A stretch of DNA of 64,000 nucleotides from Antedon mediterranea (GCF_964355755.1 NC_092672.1:35646501-35710500); one strand, 5' to 3'. Shown: positions 1 to 10,934, counted from the first letter of the stretch. The notes: generated by a model from the sequence alone, not told the origin. Translations and numbers: made by a program.

Positions 1-212
1 TTCTTTATTTTATGTACTTTCACTATTATATATTCATATTTTAGTCTACTCTGTAGCAATGTTAGTATACTTAGGCATACGGGAGTCACGACTTAAAGTT
101 CAGTGAACTTACTGTGACTTCCATCCACCCACATTTAATATATGTTATGTAAATGTAAATGATATATATATATATATAAGTGAGTGGAAAAAATAAATAA
201 ACGAAACGAAAC
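1..212 (+). repeat. 3' tail of a LINE-like element
   Basis: Non-coding AT-rich sequence ends at about 190-212 in a short (acgaa)n run preceded by AATAAATAA, the kind of simple-repeat tail seen at the 3' end of CR1/L2-like LINEs. A second LINE fragment begins directly after it. The element enters from outside the window, so its coding part is not visible. Confidence 0.4.
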
Positions 213-1060
213 GAATAGTTGTATCTGATAAAAGTGTCGCCAATATACAAAATGTATTGTCAAAAGAATTAAAATCTATTAATTCTTGGTTATTAGATAA
301 TAGATTGTCATTGCATCTAGGCAAAACGTATTCAATTCTATTTGGATCTAAACGTAAACTCAGAAATCAACAAGAATTGAAAGTTACATGTAATGATCAT
401 ATAATCACAAACAAGCCGACAGTAAGTTATCTAGGACTTGAACTCGATAACAATCTAACTGGAGATTATATAGGTAAATCAGTTATAAAGAAAGTAAACT
501 CAAGGGTTAAATTTTTATATAGAAATAGAAAGTACTTAACTTTCAGAGATCTTAAGTTACTAGCAAATAGTTTGGTGTTGCCTTTATGATTATGCTTATC
601 TGGATTAAAAAAACAATTAAAAATTAAATTGCAAACTGCACGAAATAAGACAGTCAGATGTATTCTTGGTCTTGAAACAAGGGATCACATTAGGGCTAAT
701 GAATTAAACAAACTGAATTGGCTCTCAGTAGATTTAACAGTTAAACAGATAAAACTTTGTCACATGTATCGTATTATTAATGGATTAAGCCCTACGTTTA
801 TGAATGGTGGTATTAGTAGAGCAAATGTAATTCACCAGTACAATACTAGATTTGCAACTCAATCAATTTATAGACCATATATAGGTAACCACTCCCAAAC
901 AACCTTTGTTAACACGGCAATAACGTCATGGAATCATCTGCCAAAATTGATACAGTGTTCAGAAACCATCAATCAATTCAAAAGAAATATCAGGAAACAT
1001 CTCAAAGAGGTTATGCTTGAAAGATTATAACTTAATTGTACTTGTTATTAAATGAATCAT
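213..1060 (+). mobile_element. LINE reverse transcriptase C-terminal fragment (broken)
   Basis: Two open stretches (257-586 and 629-1030) lie in the same frame and together read as the end of a non-LTR reverse transcriptase: the post-palm stretch with SYLGLELDNNL, then the basic segment after TARNKTVRCILGLETR, then the typical ending with SWNHLP and a basic tail. A stop at 587-589 interrupts the frame, and the catalytic YADD region is absent because the copy is 5' truncated. It is a dead copy, inserted upstream of sialyltransferase copy 1 or in its lost first intron. The family is CR1/L2/Jockey-like by general appearance; the clade cannot be fixed by eye. Confidence 0.8.
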
Positions 1061-1477
1061 TTGCCATTATTTTTGTGTTTCTTGGATGTACGGCTTAGGA
1101 ATCAGACATTATCTGAGGTAAAATGTCACATTTCAAATGGTCTCAAATCTTTTATACGAATCTTTTATATCCATACCAAATGCTATGCTTCTAACCCAAT
1201 TTGAATCACACAAGCTTTACATCGAAATATAACCTTTTACTTAATAAATTTAGGTTTTCTTAAATATCGATTTTTAGATTATTTGCAAATGTAAAGGTGA
1301 TGAAGCCTGCGAGAAATTCATTACAAAGGATAATCGATATTCGACGACTCTTAGACAAACAAATTAACGAAACAGCGGCAAATACAACAAGGTAAACTTG
1401 CCTGATTATTTTTTTTTTATTTATGTTTTTTTTTATGTCTTTAGGCAATTTGGCCAAGGATTACCAATAGTAAATTA

Positions 1478-1775
1478 ATCACTGTCGTATCAGATAGGTG
1501 GTAATCCCCCTGATACAGGGGCTATTTTGTGAACCAGTTCACCGGGGGAATCCCCTAGGCCTACTCTCCTCGAATAATGAACTGGATTTTTTTAAATGCA
1601 CACAGATTATAACTGTGAACACTGGACCTATACGGTTTATAAATTATAGTCCTTATCCGAGAAGACTTGTTCCACCACCAGAACTAGGATCAAGTCGGTC
1701 TCGAACCCTTGCCGATGTTGTTGGCTCTTTCGGTACGCCCCTGCCTTAACCGCTCGGCCATTTGACTCGCTCAAG
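1478..1775 (-). mobile_element. tRNA(Leu/Ser)-like SINE, copy S1
   Basis: Read on the minus strand the head is tRNA-like. It has a box A segment GGCCGAGCGGTTAAGGCAG and a box B segment GGTTCGAGACC, separated as in class II (Leu/Ser) tRNAs, followed by a body that ends near 1478. The same family occurs at 7452-7795 (+), 22435-22640 (-) and 36393-36708 (-). S1 sits at the position equivalent to the 22435 copy, so it was present before the 1-5 kb / 22-27 kb duplication. Confidence 0.75.
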
Positions 1776-2049
1776 AATAATATAGTTACAGACAGACAGA
1801 CAGACCGACAGACTCTGTACCGCTTTCTATGATAGCATTTGATGTGTAATTAAAATGACTCTTGTCCATCAGTATTGTCTAATCTTAGAGTTTTTCAGAA
1901 ACTGAATTCGTAATGCAAATCCTCCTTCTGAAATTGCGGTGTGTGGGGATTGCGTTGAGGCGCAACATTTCGTTAGATCGTACTATAGCTATATTACTAT
2001 ATAGCTATCGCATATATTATGCCTATAATTATAGCTTTCTTTTCTGCAG

Positions 2050-3223
2050 AAACACATTGAATGAGTCTTCGCCGATCAGATTGCTCCGTGTTTATCCTAA
2101 CGATCAGATATCAAACCAAACTTACACCGAAACAGCTCAAGCCAATGGGGAACCATGGATAAAGATGTTGGAACCAGAAAGATGTTGGAACAAGAACAAA
2201 ATTAGTGACAATAAACAATGAAGAGGGAAGACTTTACGACTGGTGCTCACAGAATAAAAATGATAGCTGTTACAAAACGACGTATCGTTATCTGAACAAT
2301 TTGAATAATTCCACTATTATATGGTTGACAAAAGCAAGCGGTTATTATATATATATTATATATATTATATATTATCTCAAGATGAGTATGGTCAATACTC
2401 TACGACTGTTTAAGCCAAACATTGTATTAGCACGACCAAAAAGATTACTGAGCAAATATGTTAGAAGGTAAAGATCTATATCTATCTATACAAAATTATA
2501 ATAGCACTAAGCCGAAAACAATGTGTTCCTTTATATGTCTAACCGGATACTAGCGCCGTTCGAGTTAGGGCACCTTTTATCCATCTAGAACCGCAAATTT
2601 GTACGAAAAATGTATCATTTAATTCAAAGAGGCCTAGGAAATAATCAATTGGCTCAAATGTACATCGAGTGGTCCGACTGGTTGTTTGTCCTCCAGCTTT
2701 CCAATTTGGTAGTAGACCGTGTTTTTTTTCATATGAGCTATGACCATTGCCGTCAGTACAGACATCAAACATGCATACTCAGTGTTTTAAAGATCGTCAC
2801 AAATCGACTGAAAAAAGGGGTATGCCTACACCACATTTCAGGTTGATATTATGATTTCCACACTAATGCATTATTTGGTATGCTCTTTCAGTTAAAATAA
2901 TCACTAGGCCTACATATACTGTACCTTTGTTTTTGTATCTTTTTTTTAGGAGGTGGAATATTAAAAAGCCATCGTCAGGCCTTTACTTATTTTCGCTCGC
3001 TGGAAATATGTGTAGTAAAGTATCATTGTATGGATTTTACCCTTTCAATCAAACAGCCGAAGGAAAACCCGTCACGTACAATTATTACGGAAACGCATTT
3101 TTTAAAAATGGTCACAACATACCAGAGGAATATAAAATTTTAAAACAGCTGAATGCGTCTAGTAGTATTAGGTTGGTTACATCGCCTTGTAGGCCTACAT
3201 CAAAACGTGTAAGGTCTAAGTGA
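2050..3223 (+). pseudogene. Sialyltransferase copy 1 (ST8Sia-like), inactivated
   Basis: The equivalents of exons 2 (2050-2467) and 3 (2950-3223) of an alpha-2,8-sialyltransferase-like gene are present. Exon 2 has lost the segment that in the sister copies carries sialylmotif L, the donor-sugar binding core. The sequence jumps from the EPWIK codons to a partly repeated aaagatgttgga stretch, which shifts the frame, and a TA-rich insertion at about 2342-2372 interrupts the later part. Exon 3 keeps motif S (PSSGLYLFSLAGNMC), motif III (YNYYGN) and the VS-type H-x4-E (HNIPEE), and still has consensus splice sites. No first exon with a membrane anchor is visible in the window. Exon 3 changes stop position and ends with KRVRSK. 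I infer a pseudogene; a truncated motif-L-less product cannot be formally excluded. Confidence 0.85.
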
Positions 3224-3607
3224 TGGCGGTGGCCTACTGCTTTTTGTGTTTCCGCTCTCGACTCGGACGTCTTTGTTTTGCATATGGCGTGCCCCGACTT
3301 CAATTGTATCAGGGAGGTACTGATTGTATATTCAAGTTTTAAACATAGCTCCACGTTTATACTACTTTTTTAAAAATTTTAATATGTATTATCCGCTGTT
3401 ATTGGTATGGAGAAATACAAAAATGAATAAATAAGCAAATCAATAGTTGACATGGAGTTGATTAAAAAAGAGATACAATAACGTTATTATTATTATTACA
3501 CGGACCGTCCGTTTGCTTTGTTTGTTTGGAGAAGTCTACCAAACCACATTGTTCCCCTGCTGGGATAAAGTTGTTTTTACACTTTGTAAATCCGCACTTA
3601 TTACACG

Positions 3608-3720
3608 TCAAAAGCCTTGTCTACACTATAAAACTTTATGCGACAAAAAAATGTGATGTGCCCATATGGATATGATGATATTAATTTAAGCATATCACTA
3701 CCATTTGCGACAGTAAAAAT
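3608..3720. mobile_element. MITE of the 'tctacactatcaaac' family, partial
   Basis: Begins with a terminal segment like ttgtctacactataaaac and continues with atgtgatgtgcccatatgg and aagcatatcactaccat, the internal pattern of a palindromic MITE found many times in this window (for example 41226-41392 and 56006-56166). The right terminus is missing. Confidence 0.7.
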
Positions 3721-3788
3721 CTATTTTAAGTTTATTTACGACAATGTAATGTATTATTTTAACATTTTATCATTTGTAAACTATTTTT

Positions 3789-4086
3789 AAATGTATGTAT
3801 CTATTTTTAGATGGAGCACTGTGGCGCATTGGTTAGAGCCTTGAACTTGCAGTGCAGTGTTGAGTCCTTGAGCAAGATTTTTATCCACAGGTGATTGAAA
3901 TGGGTACCGGTATGTAAAAAGTACTGGGAAGGTAAAGCAGACTCGTTTGTGCGGGAGGAGTGGCGTACCCCCCACAAACATACACACTTAGTGGAGTCTG
4001 GCCCAAACGCTAAAGAAATGGAGATGGGCACCACGGCCGTTAGCATTAGCTTAGGTTTCGACTTTACCTTTACCTAAATGTATGTA
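3789..4086 (+). mobile_element. tRNA-derived SINE with 11-bp target-site duplication
   Basis: The insert at 3800-4075 is flanked by perfect 11-bp direct repeats AAATGTATGTA (3789-3799 and 4076-4086). Its head holds a box-A-like tggcgcattggttagagcc, followed by a body with aaatgggtaccgg and a (tttacc)n tail. In the duplicated block the equivalent position near 25200-25215 is empty, so this copy inserted after the duplication. This gives a clean filled-site/empty-site pair. Confidence 0.8.
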
Positions 4087-4175
4087 CACTGTCTGCTTTT
4101 AACGATGTTCTCATGAGTGATCTACATGAACAATAACCGAATACTCGGGCATTGTTATATATTCATTGTTGGTGA

Positions 4176-4874
4176 GTAGTTGAGTTAACCTCACTTACTG
4201 TAATATTATTTGGGGTAATACATACCCGTCCTACTTAAACAAACTGTTATTGATCCAAAAGAAAACCGTAAGATACATAGCAAATGCTCCTCTTTTATCC
4301 CATTCCAATCCTTTATTTTCTTCATTTGGTCTTCTTAAAATTCAGGATATTAACCATCTTCAACAAAGTGTTTTCCTCTATTCATGGCTAAACTCGATCC
4401 TACCATCACACTTTGATGATTTATTTAGTTTCAATCTTAATTTTCATAACCACAGTACTCGGAGCGCAAATCAAATACGTATTCCTTTTTTTAAAACTAC
4501 TTCTTTTAAACATAGCATTAAGTTCACTGGTCCTAAACTTTGGGATAACGTACCAGTTAATATAAAAAGTGCTTTGTCTAAGAAGAGTTTTTCTTTTAAA
4601 TTGAAACGGCACCTCTTATCTAGTTATGTTTAATTATCCTTTCACTCATTGTAGTTTTGATATTTAGTCTTTTCGGTACCCCGAATCTAAAAGTCTTCAT
4701 TACTGTTTTTGTCCTGTTTCCGGTTCCCGTGTTGTCCTGTTTTTGTTTTTTTTTTTCATTTTCTATGGGCTGCCTTATACAAGCTTTGCTTTTTAGGAAT
4801 GTTGCCCCTCTTATTTTAATAATTTTTACTGTTAATTTTTATTTTCTATGAAAGACAAGAGAAATAAATGTTAC

Positions 4875-4908
<34 letters not shown>
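4176..4908 (+). mobile_element. LINE 3' fragment (RT C-terminus) with (attg)n tail
   Basis: An open frame runs from about 4180 to 4633 and reads as a reverse transcriptase C-terminal region: TYCNIIWGN, then IQKKTVRYIANAP, HSTRSANQIRIP, and SIKFTGPKLWDNVP before a basic end. A 3' UTR follows, ending in a (attg)n run at about 4878-4906, typical of CR1/L2-like LINEs. It is 5' truncated, lacks the catalytic core, and is absent from the partner block. Confidence 0.8.
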
Positions 4909-4910
<2 letters not shown>

Positions 4911-5369
4911 GTTAAAGGTTTGAAAGTTAAGTTGAAAAAGTAACACAGAAAAGTTCCAAGCACAATTCCGTCGTCTGAGCGAAAGACGTTGCTCTACGTG
5001 TGTGTCATTACATAATATTGGCATAATACGTCTAGTAAATAAATGTGTTATTTTTTATGAAATGTAGAGGGGCCAATTTAGAGCTAAATAAATTGTTTTT
5101 GAAAAGAAGTTTCGATTAAAATTTAGGTAAAATAAATATAAATTAGGAAAAATAGGAATTTAAACAAAATAAATAATATAGAACCTACATGATTTATTAC
5201 ACCGTTAAAAGTTTTTTTTTTTAATACGCCATTTTAATCTTTACTTTTCGTGTTTTTGGGGGACATCTTTAAACAGAAATTATCGGGCATTACTAATTAC
5301 CAAGCTTTAAAAGGTATTCATTGTTGGTGCATTGATGGGAAATATGCAAGTTTGACATTGTTTGTTTCT

Positions 5370-5777
5370 CAAGTTGGAACCAAGTTGTTTGGTTTTTAAG
5401 TTGGGAACCAAGTTGTTTGGTTCCCAAGTTGGAACCAAGTTGTTTGGTTCCTAAGTTGGAACCAAGTTGTTTGGTTCCCAAGTTGGAACGAAGTTGTTTG
5501 GTTCCTAAGTTGGAACCAAGTTGTTTGGTTCCCAAGTTGGAACCAAGTTATTTGGTTTCTAAGTTGGAACCAAATTGTTTGGTTCCTAAGTTGGAACCAA
5601 GTTGTTTGGTTCCCAAGTTGGAACTAAGTTGTTTGGTTCCCAAGTTGGAACCAAGTTCTTTGGTTCTTAAGTTGGAACCAAGTTGTTTGTTTCTCAAGTT
5701 GGAACCAAGTTGTTTGGTTTCCAGGTTGGAACCAAGTTGTTTGGTTTCCAGGTTGGAACCAAGTTGTTTGGTTCCCA
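5370..5777. repeat. 27-bp palindromic minisatellite
   Basis: About 15 units of 27 bp. Each unit contains the near-perfect palindrome TTGGTTCC-CAAGTT-GGAACCAA, so both strands can fold into hairpins. Because 27 is divisible by three, both strands stay open and give meaningless 9-residue repeats. The same unit, shortened to 26 bp, recurs at 8788-9082, and about two units lie at 6906-6951. All are around or inside intron 1 of sialyltransferase copy 2. Confidence 0.95.
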
Positions 5778-5829
5778 TTGACTCAGCTTATATTATTCAT
5801 TTACTTCCGCCATGATCGTATTGTAGTTA

Positions 5830-6060
5830 TTATAACAAATACGCAAATCGTATTGAAAAGACATTAGTGGCATACATGAATAAACAGAGGTGTCGATACA
5901 GGTTCATATAAAAGAATATTTCTATTCGACGGTGGTGAAGCAGAAAGATAATAAAGCCTTAAATATAGTGAAATAAGCCTTTTGTTAAGGAAGTGCGTAT
6001 AATGTTATAAAAGAAAATGTATAATGTGTTTCAATTACTTTAATTATTTTTGTAACAAGG
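5830..6060. repeat. Diverged duplicate of 8130-8390
   Basis: Shared landmarks in the same order are the aaaagacatta stretch, a cataaaagaat stretch, the gtgaaataagccttt segment and aaggaagtg...ataatgttat. This places one copy upstream of copy 2 exon 1 and the other inside its intron 1. No gene is seen in either. Confidence 0.6.
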
Positions 6061-6173
6061 CCATGGCAGTCACGTTCTCAAATTTGAGTTAGTGTTTACC
6101 GACCGACCAACCGACCGATATAGTGAGCTGTAGAGTCGCGTTGCACGCGACTAATAAAATAGTTCTTTTTCTT

Positions 6174-6217
6174 TGTTGGTTACATCGCCTTGTAATCGTC
6201 ATCCTAAAACATTCTGA
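6174..6217 (+). pseudogene. Remnant of a sialyltransferase last exon
   Basis: Forty-odd bases match the last codons of copy 2 exon 3, from ttggttacatcgc to the stop of the aaaacattctga stretch, with the following 3' flank also matching 10900-11220. Everything upstream of it is missing. It is evidence for a further tandem copy that was mostly deleted, and it lies just 460 bp ahead of copy 2 exon 1. Confidence 0.8.
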
Positions 6218-6560
6218 CATCCATAGGCCTACGAGTTGCATTTAACCTTATCAATTAATCTGTTCATTGGACGCCCAACACAACGACGTAATCAACGCAG
6301 ATGAGTTGACCAATCACAACCGATAATACGGATGATCCATCGCGTCCTTTTTGGCCAAATTGCTTGCGTGCGCTTACGTCCTTGCGTTGCGCGCCAAGTG
6401 GAAACCAAGCACCTGAATAAAATAATTATATGGTGCACGAAAAGAAACTTTATTACATACAAATATGTCCTTCGGTGAAAAAATACTTTTTAGGTAGGCC
6501 TAGTTTTGGCTAAACACAAGACAGAAAATAAAAGTGTGCCAAAATAATCTATCTTTTTAC
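6174..6560. repeat. Duplicated 3' flank block (partner 10855-11220)
   Basis: The block contains the sialyltransferase tail remnant, a palindromic cttggttcccactag-type MITE, and the stretch from ggtgcacgaaaagaaac to gctaaacacaagacagaaaata. All recur in order after copy 2. It marks the boundary of a tandem duplication unit distinct from the 1-5 kb block. Confidence 0.75.
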
Positions 6561-6677
6561 CAAATTAAATAGTATAGACAGGGATTAAGTATACATGAAT
6601 AGTTGAGCATGATTAATAATGTATAGCCCCCTCAATCTGATCCTCTTTTTTGCAGAGTTACATTTTATTAATTTGCG

Positions 6678-9600
6678 ATGGCGTCGGCCAGTACAAAGTG
6701 TGTGTTTATTGTTTCTCTTGCATTAATTATATACACATTAATTTACTTGTATTCACCGCCGCATACTACAAGTTTTGATTCAGGATTTAGGTACGTATGT
6801 AGAAATTAAGAAATCAAATGGCGAAATTATTAACTGAATTTTCGTGCGATCTAGGAACAAGTAGAGTTAGCAGTTTACGTGATGTGTCGTCAGTCGCCTG
6901 GACAAAGTCGTTTGGTTCTCAAGTTGGAACCAAGTTGTTTGGTTCTCAAGTTAAAACAAAGCTACTGGTTCTCACTTGGGTGGTGTTCGCGCGCCGTGAG
7001 TTGACAAATCACAAGCGACATCGTGTCGTGATAAAAGTTAAAATTACACGCACTTGTGTTGCGTCGTCCTAGTGGGGAACCAAGAGAAGGCACGTCCCAC
7101 AATGCGCAGAAATAATAATAATTTATTTGGAGTTTAAACTTTTACAACAGTGGCACTCGACCAAATGGAAGGTGCATCCATAAGAAATATACACAAAAAA
7201 CATGATACTGTATCAATCAATCTATCAATTACAATAAAAAGTCGATGTAGTCAACGTCAAAACAATTCGACTACAGTAACTACAATACCATTAATAATCA
7301 CTAAATCAGCAGGAAACCCACTGACACCTACAAATACAAAACTACAAGAAATAAACATAGGCCTATAGAATAAGTTAAAAACTGTACAATATAAAATGAA
7401 TTGGGAAACAATGTAGGCCCAGACCTAACACTATACTGAGATAGATATCATATGGCCGAGCGGTTAAGGCAGGGGCGCCGTTTACCGTACCTAAAGAGCC
7501 AACAACAACATCGGCAAGGGTTCGAGGCCGACTCGCTCCTAGTTCTGGTGGTGGAACAAGTCTTCTCGGATAAGGACTATAAACCGTAGGTCCAGTGTAC
7601 ACAGTTATAACCTGTGTGTACTTTAAGGAACCCAGTTCATTATTCGAAAAAGAGTAGGGGGTTACCCCGGTGAACTGGTTCAATAGCCCCTGTATCAGGG
7701 GGATTACCACCTATCTGATAGGACAGTGATTAATTCACTATTGGTAATCCTTGGCCACATTGCCTAAAGACATAAAATAAAATAAAAAAATAAATAAAAT
7801 ATCAACCATTTAGTTTAATTGATATGAACATTACTCGCCCAGAGCAACACATCTGTGTGCCCATATTCTTTTAACATAGTGCTTACAGTAAAGACATTTG
7901 ATATGGAATCGACGTCATACATATAATAATTAAAATGACCAAGTTGCGCGACGACGACGACAATTCAATTTACATCTCTGCTCTCTCCGATCGAAATTGT
8001 GCATCTGTGATTCCTTTTCAGTCACTGGTCTTACGAGTATTTAGTATAGTTTTTTTGCACATCAATACTTTAATCATAATTATAATATTCATAGTTTTCT
8101 TCCTTCGTGATCCACACGTATATCGTACCGTATGTAAAAGACATTAATAATGGTATATTAAGATGTGGCGATAGGCCTATACAACATAAAAGAATGTTTC
8201 TATTGTTTATTATAAATAAAAACCGCACTTATTTTTCGAAGGCGTTGAAGCAGAATGAGCATTATAATTATTGTGAAATAAGCCTTTTCAAATTCACATT
8301 TCAAATATTTACATTGTTAAAGGCCTCGATTTAAGGAAGTGATTATAATGTTATGTTAGAAACTGTTTTTCAATTACTACAATCGTGAACCGGTAACTAG
8401 TTTTGTAAATAAAATAGTCTTTCCTTGTAAAATTGGTTGTTCTTTTGATTGATTTATTTACTTTTTCCGTAAGAAAAACTACTTAATTAATAAACACTGT
8501 TTTATTTAGCATCTACATCTTTAGCATCGTTATGTTTTTGTTCACCTTTCTTGCCTGTTGTTGTCTTCTGACTAGGCTAGGAGGCACCGGGTCCCTGAAA
8601 AGATCAAGACTTAACCGATTCTAGTAACTGGGGTCCTTATACACTGATCCCCAGTTAGCGATGATGGTGTATCCCATACTCCAGTTTGGGTGCTAGCTTG
8701 GTGTTTTTGTCTTTTTGTTCTCTTCCTTTTGGTTTCCACTCTTTCTCTTTATTGTCGAGCGCATGGAGACATCGTTTATCAAGTTATTCGTTCCCAAGTT
8801 GGAACCAAGCTATTGGTTCCCAAGTTGGAACCAAGCTATTGGTTCCCAAGTTGGAACCAAGCTATTCGTTCCCAAGTTGGAACCAAGCTATTGGTTCCCA
8901 AGTTGGAACCAAGCTATAATTGGTTCCCAAGTTGGAACCAAGCTGTTGGTTCCCAAGTTGGAACCAAGCTGTTGGGTCCCAAGTTGGAACCAAGCTATTG
9001 GTTCCCAAGTTGGAACCAAGCTATTGGTTCCCAAGTTGGAACCAAGATATTGGTTCCCCAGTTGGAACCAAGTTATTGGTTTCCAAGTTATAACTTATGT
9101 TCCTTTTTTTAAACTCAGAAAAAGTCAATTATTTATCACTGTAACAGCTAGTCTGCATTTGTGGAAAAGACTAGAAAATGATATTAAACAATCTGTTTCG
9201 TTTTCTTGATCCGAACAATAACAATACCATACTATTATTATTATTGAATAAAAGTTATTGAACTTGAACTTATAGGTATTAGAGAATTGTATTATAAGAT
9301 AACATTATTCAGAAATGAAACATGGATATCTGAAACTGAATCATATACAAATTGAGAATGTTATAACAAGGGTCAAAGGTTAATACTGTAGGCCTATACC
9401 GTACGCTAAATCAACTATCAGTAATTTTGATAACTTCAACGGAGCTTTGTTGGTTTGAGGATATGTTAGGCCTACGGATTAATAGATTGAATATGATATG
9501 TTTTCATTTGATTTGTTTTTTTCTTCTTTTTTGTTGCTATTTCTGTATGTAAAATTTGCACTACAAATGCATCTTTGTACTGTAAGTGGGCTACCGATCT

Positions 9601-10900
9601 AATGGTGTATCCAAATAAATAAACATGAAAGTCAATTCAACTTTCCTATATTTTTATAGATAGAAAAAGGAAAGATATTTAGGCGGGAACATGAAGTCAA
9701 AATGTTTTGCTGGATGTGTACGTTGAGGCAACTATATTTCGTTTATTCAGTAAAGCATGTCTTTTTTTTCTACAGAAAAAGTTTAAAGGGGTTTTCGCCG
9801 ATTAGATTGCTCCGTGTCTATCCTAACGAGCTGATACAAACTCAAACTTACACCGAAACAGCTCAACCCAATGGGGAACCATGGATAAAACCTGCGAACA
9901 CGTGCGCTGTCATCGGAAACTCTGGAATCCTGCAGGGGAGTAATTGCGGATTGGAAATTGATGCGCATGATCACGTGTTTCGTTCAAATATGGCGCCACT
10001 GGAAGGTTTCCAGAAAGATGTTGGAACAAGAACAAGTTTAGTAACAATAAACAATCAAGAGGGAAGACATTACGGCTGGTGCTCACAAAATAAAAATGAT
10101 AGCTGTTACAAAACGATATATCGTTATCTGAACAATTTGAATAATTCCACTATTATATGGGTGACAAAAGCAAGCGCTTGGTCTCCCAAGATGGATATTG
10201 TCAATGTCATGCGCACATTCAAGCCAAGCATTGTATTAGCACGACCAAGTAAATCACTTAGACAGTCGATTGCGAGGTAATCTACAATATACATATTTGG
10301 GCACATCACTACCATATTTGGGCACATCCCTACCACATTTGGGCACATCAACAAATTTTTTGGTCAAATTGATTAGTTTGGACAGATCTTTAGTACCGTA
10401 CTTTTTATAAAGAAAAGAATGAATTGAAGTCGAAGATCACACCGAGCCGACACATTGAGCTCAATGTGAACGTTCAGCCTAACTACAGGTTTCCACAGGA
10501 CAATATAAGTAGTCCCCAACCGGGTTTCTTTGCCTTGCCGCGCAAGCACGGGGAAGGCCAATATTGAATATACTAATGGAAAATAGGCATATAAGGCGCC
10601 CACTTGGATAAAACAAAATTCTTTCGTTTTTTTAGGAGGTGGAAAATTTCATCGCCATCGTCGGGCCTTTACGTATTTTCGCTTGCTGGAAATATGTGTA
10701 GTAAAGTATCATTGTATGGATTTTACCCTTTCAATCAAACAGCCGAAGGGAAACCCGTCACGTACCATTATTACGGAAACGCATCTTTTAAAAATGGACA
10801 CCACATGCCAGAGGAATTTAAAGTTTTAAAACAGCTGAATGCGTCTGGTGTTATTAGGTTGGTTACATCGCATTGTAATCATCATCCTAAAACATTCTGA
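6678..10900 (+). CDS. Alpha-2,8-sialyltransferase-like protein, copy 2 (292 aa, 3 exons)
   Basis: Exons 6678-6790, 9776-10276 and 10636-10900, all with GT-AG junctions and phase 2 at both introns, give one open frame of 292 codons plus stop. The product looks like a type II Golgi enzyme that transfers sialic acid from CMP-sialic acid to glycans. A short cytosolic start is followed by one membrane segment (about residues 8-25) and almost no stem. Sialylmotif L follows the PANTCAVIGNSGILQGSNCG segment and runs to KDVGTRT, then motif S (PSSGLYVFSLAGNMC to YGFYPF), motif III (YHYYGN) and the VS motif H-x4-E (HHMPEE). CAVIGNSGIL, NMAP and DVGTRT...LVTIN point to the ST8Sia family rather than ST3 or ST6. 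It is shorter than typical ST8Sia proteins (about 350-380 aa). Acceptor and linkage cannot be read from sequence. Intron 1 (3 kb) holds two palindromic minisatellites and a SINE. Confidence 0.88.
6906..6951. repeat. Two units of the palindromic ggttccc/ggaacc minisatellite
   Basis: Just inside intron 1 of copy 2, about two units of the TTGGTTCTCAAGTTGGAACC repeat appear, a short seed form of the arrays at 5370-5777 and 8788-9082. Confidence 0.8.
6960..7082. mobile_element. Palindromic MITE, 'ttggttcccactag' family
   Basis: Its end segments resemble tggttctcac and gtcctagtggggaaccaag, with gagttgacaaatcacaagcg and gtcgtgat inside. The family (ends cttggttcccactag / ctagtgggaaccaag, interior rich in cgcaacgcaacgacg) recurs at 6240-6420, 10935-11090, 11355-11607, 20391-20605, 20630-20720, 21421-21607, 27209-27480 and 57443-57573. 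No coding capacity. Confidence 0.65.
7452..7795 (+). mobile_element. tRNA(Leu/Ser)-like SINE, copy S2 (most complete)
   Basis: Box A ggccgagcggttaaggcag (from about 7453) and box B gggttcgaggcc (about 7517) are spaced as in a class II tRNA. The tRNA-unrelated body includes ctcggataaggactataaaccg and gggggattaccacctatctg. The tail is AT-rich with taaaataaaataaaaaaat. It lies inside intron 1 of sialyltransferase copy 2. Copies at 1478, 22435 and 36393 are inverted relative to it. Confidence 0.8.
8130..8390. repeat. Diverged duplicate of 5830-6060
   Basis: See the partner block for landmarks. This copy lies in intron 1 of sialyltransferase copy 2. Short open frames here are not supported as genes. 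Confidence 0.55.
8788..9082. repeat. 26-bp palindromic minisatellite
   Basis: About 11 units of 26 bp, aagttggaaccaagctattg followed by gttccc, each containing the GGTTCC-CAAGTT-GGAACC inverted repeat. Since 26 is not a multiple of three, the three forward frames cycle through the same peptides and stay open, which explains several spurious long ORFs here. A LINE-like tail (about 9100-9265) follows. Confidence 0.95.
9100..9265 (+). mobile_element. Short LINE 3' end
   Basis: A short frame ends with the WKRLENDIKQS-type sequence commonly found at the C-terminus of LINE reverse transcriptases. It is followed by a UTR with (tta)n and AATAAAAGTTATTGAACTTG, a LINE-like 3' terminus. Strongly truncated. 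Confidence 0.5.
10297..10373. mobile_element. Right part of a 'tctacactatcaaac' MITE
   Basis: The repeated gggcacatc...accatatttg units followed by tttttggtcaaattgattagtttg and a degenerate terminal segment match the right half of the MITE family. It lies in intron 2 of sialyltransferase copy 2. Confidence 0.55.
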
Positions 10901-10934
10901 CGTCATATAGGCCTACAAGTTGTTAATTAATTAA

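Larger units (their letters stand above)
1045..5365. repeat. Segmental duplication block, left copy (partner 22028-26970)
   Basis: From about 1045 the sequence runs parallel to 22028 onward. The parallel covers the upstream flank with the SINE, sialyltransferase exons 2 and 3, the 3' flank, the cagagcgaaagacgtt stretch near 4975 (partner near 25890), and ends around the attcattgttggtgcatt segment near 5320 (partner near 26930). Differences are private insertions: a SINE at 3800-4075 and a LINE at 4176-4908 here, and a LINE at 26377-26755 in the partner. Confidence 0.85.

Noticed and set aside
1498-1749. ORFs with FINYSPYPRRLVPPPELG (also at 7375-7710)
   Set aside because: They are translations of the tRNA(Leu/Ser)-like SINE in either orientation.
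5293-5815. Long open frames with 9-residue repeats (VPKLEPSCL-type on one strand, LGTKQLGSN-type on the other)
   Set aside because: They arise only because the minisatellite unit is 27 bp and lacks stops; no start context, splice signals or non-repeat coding sequence.
8686-9209. Three overlapping long frames over 8686-9209
   Set aside because: All come from the 26-bp minisatellite, whose frames rotate from unit to unit; the peptides are the same repeat.
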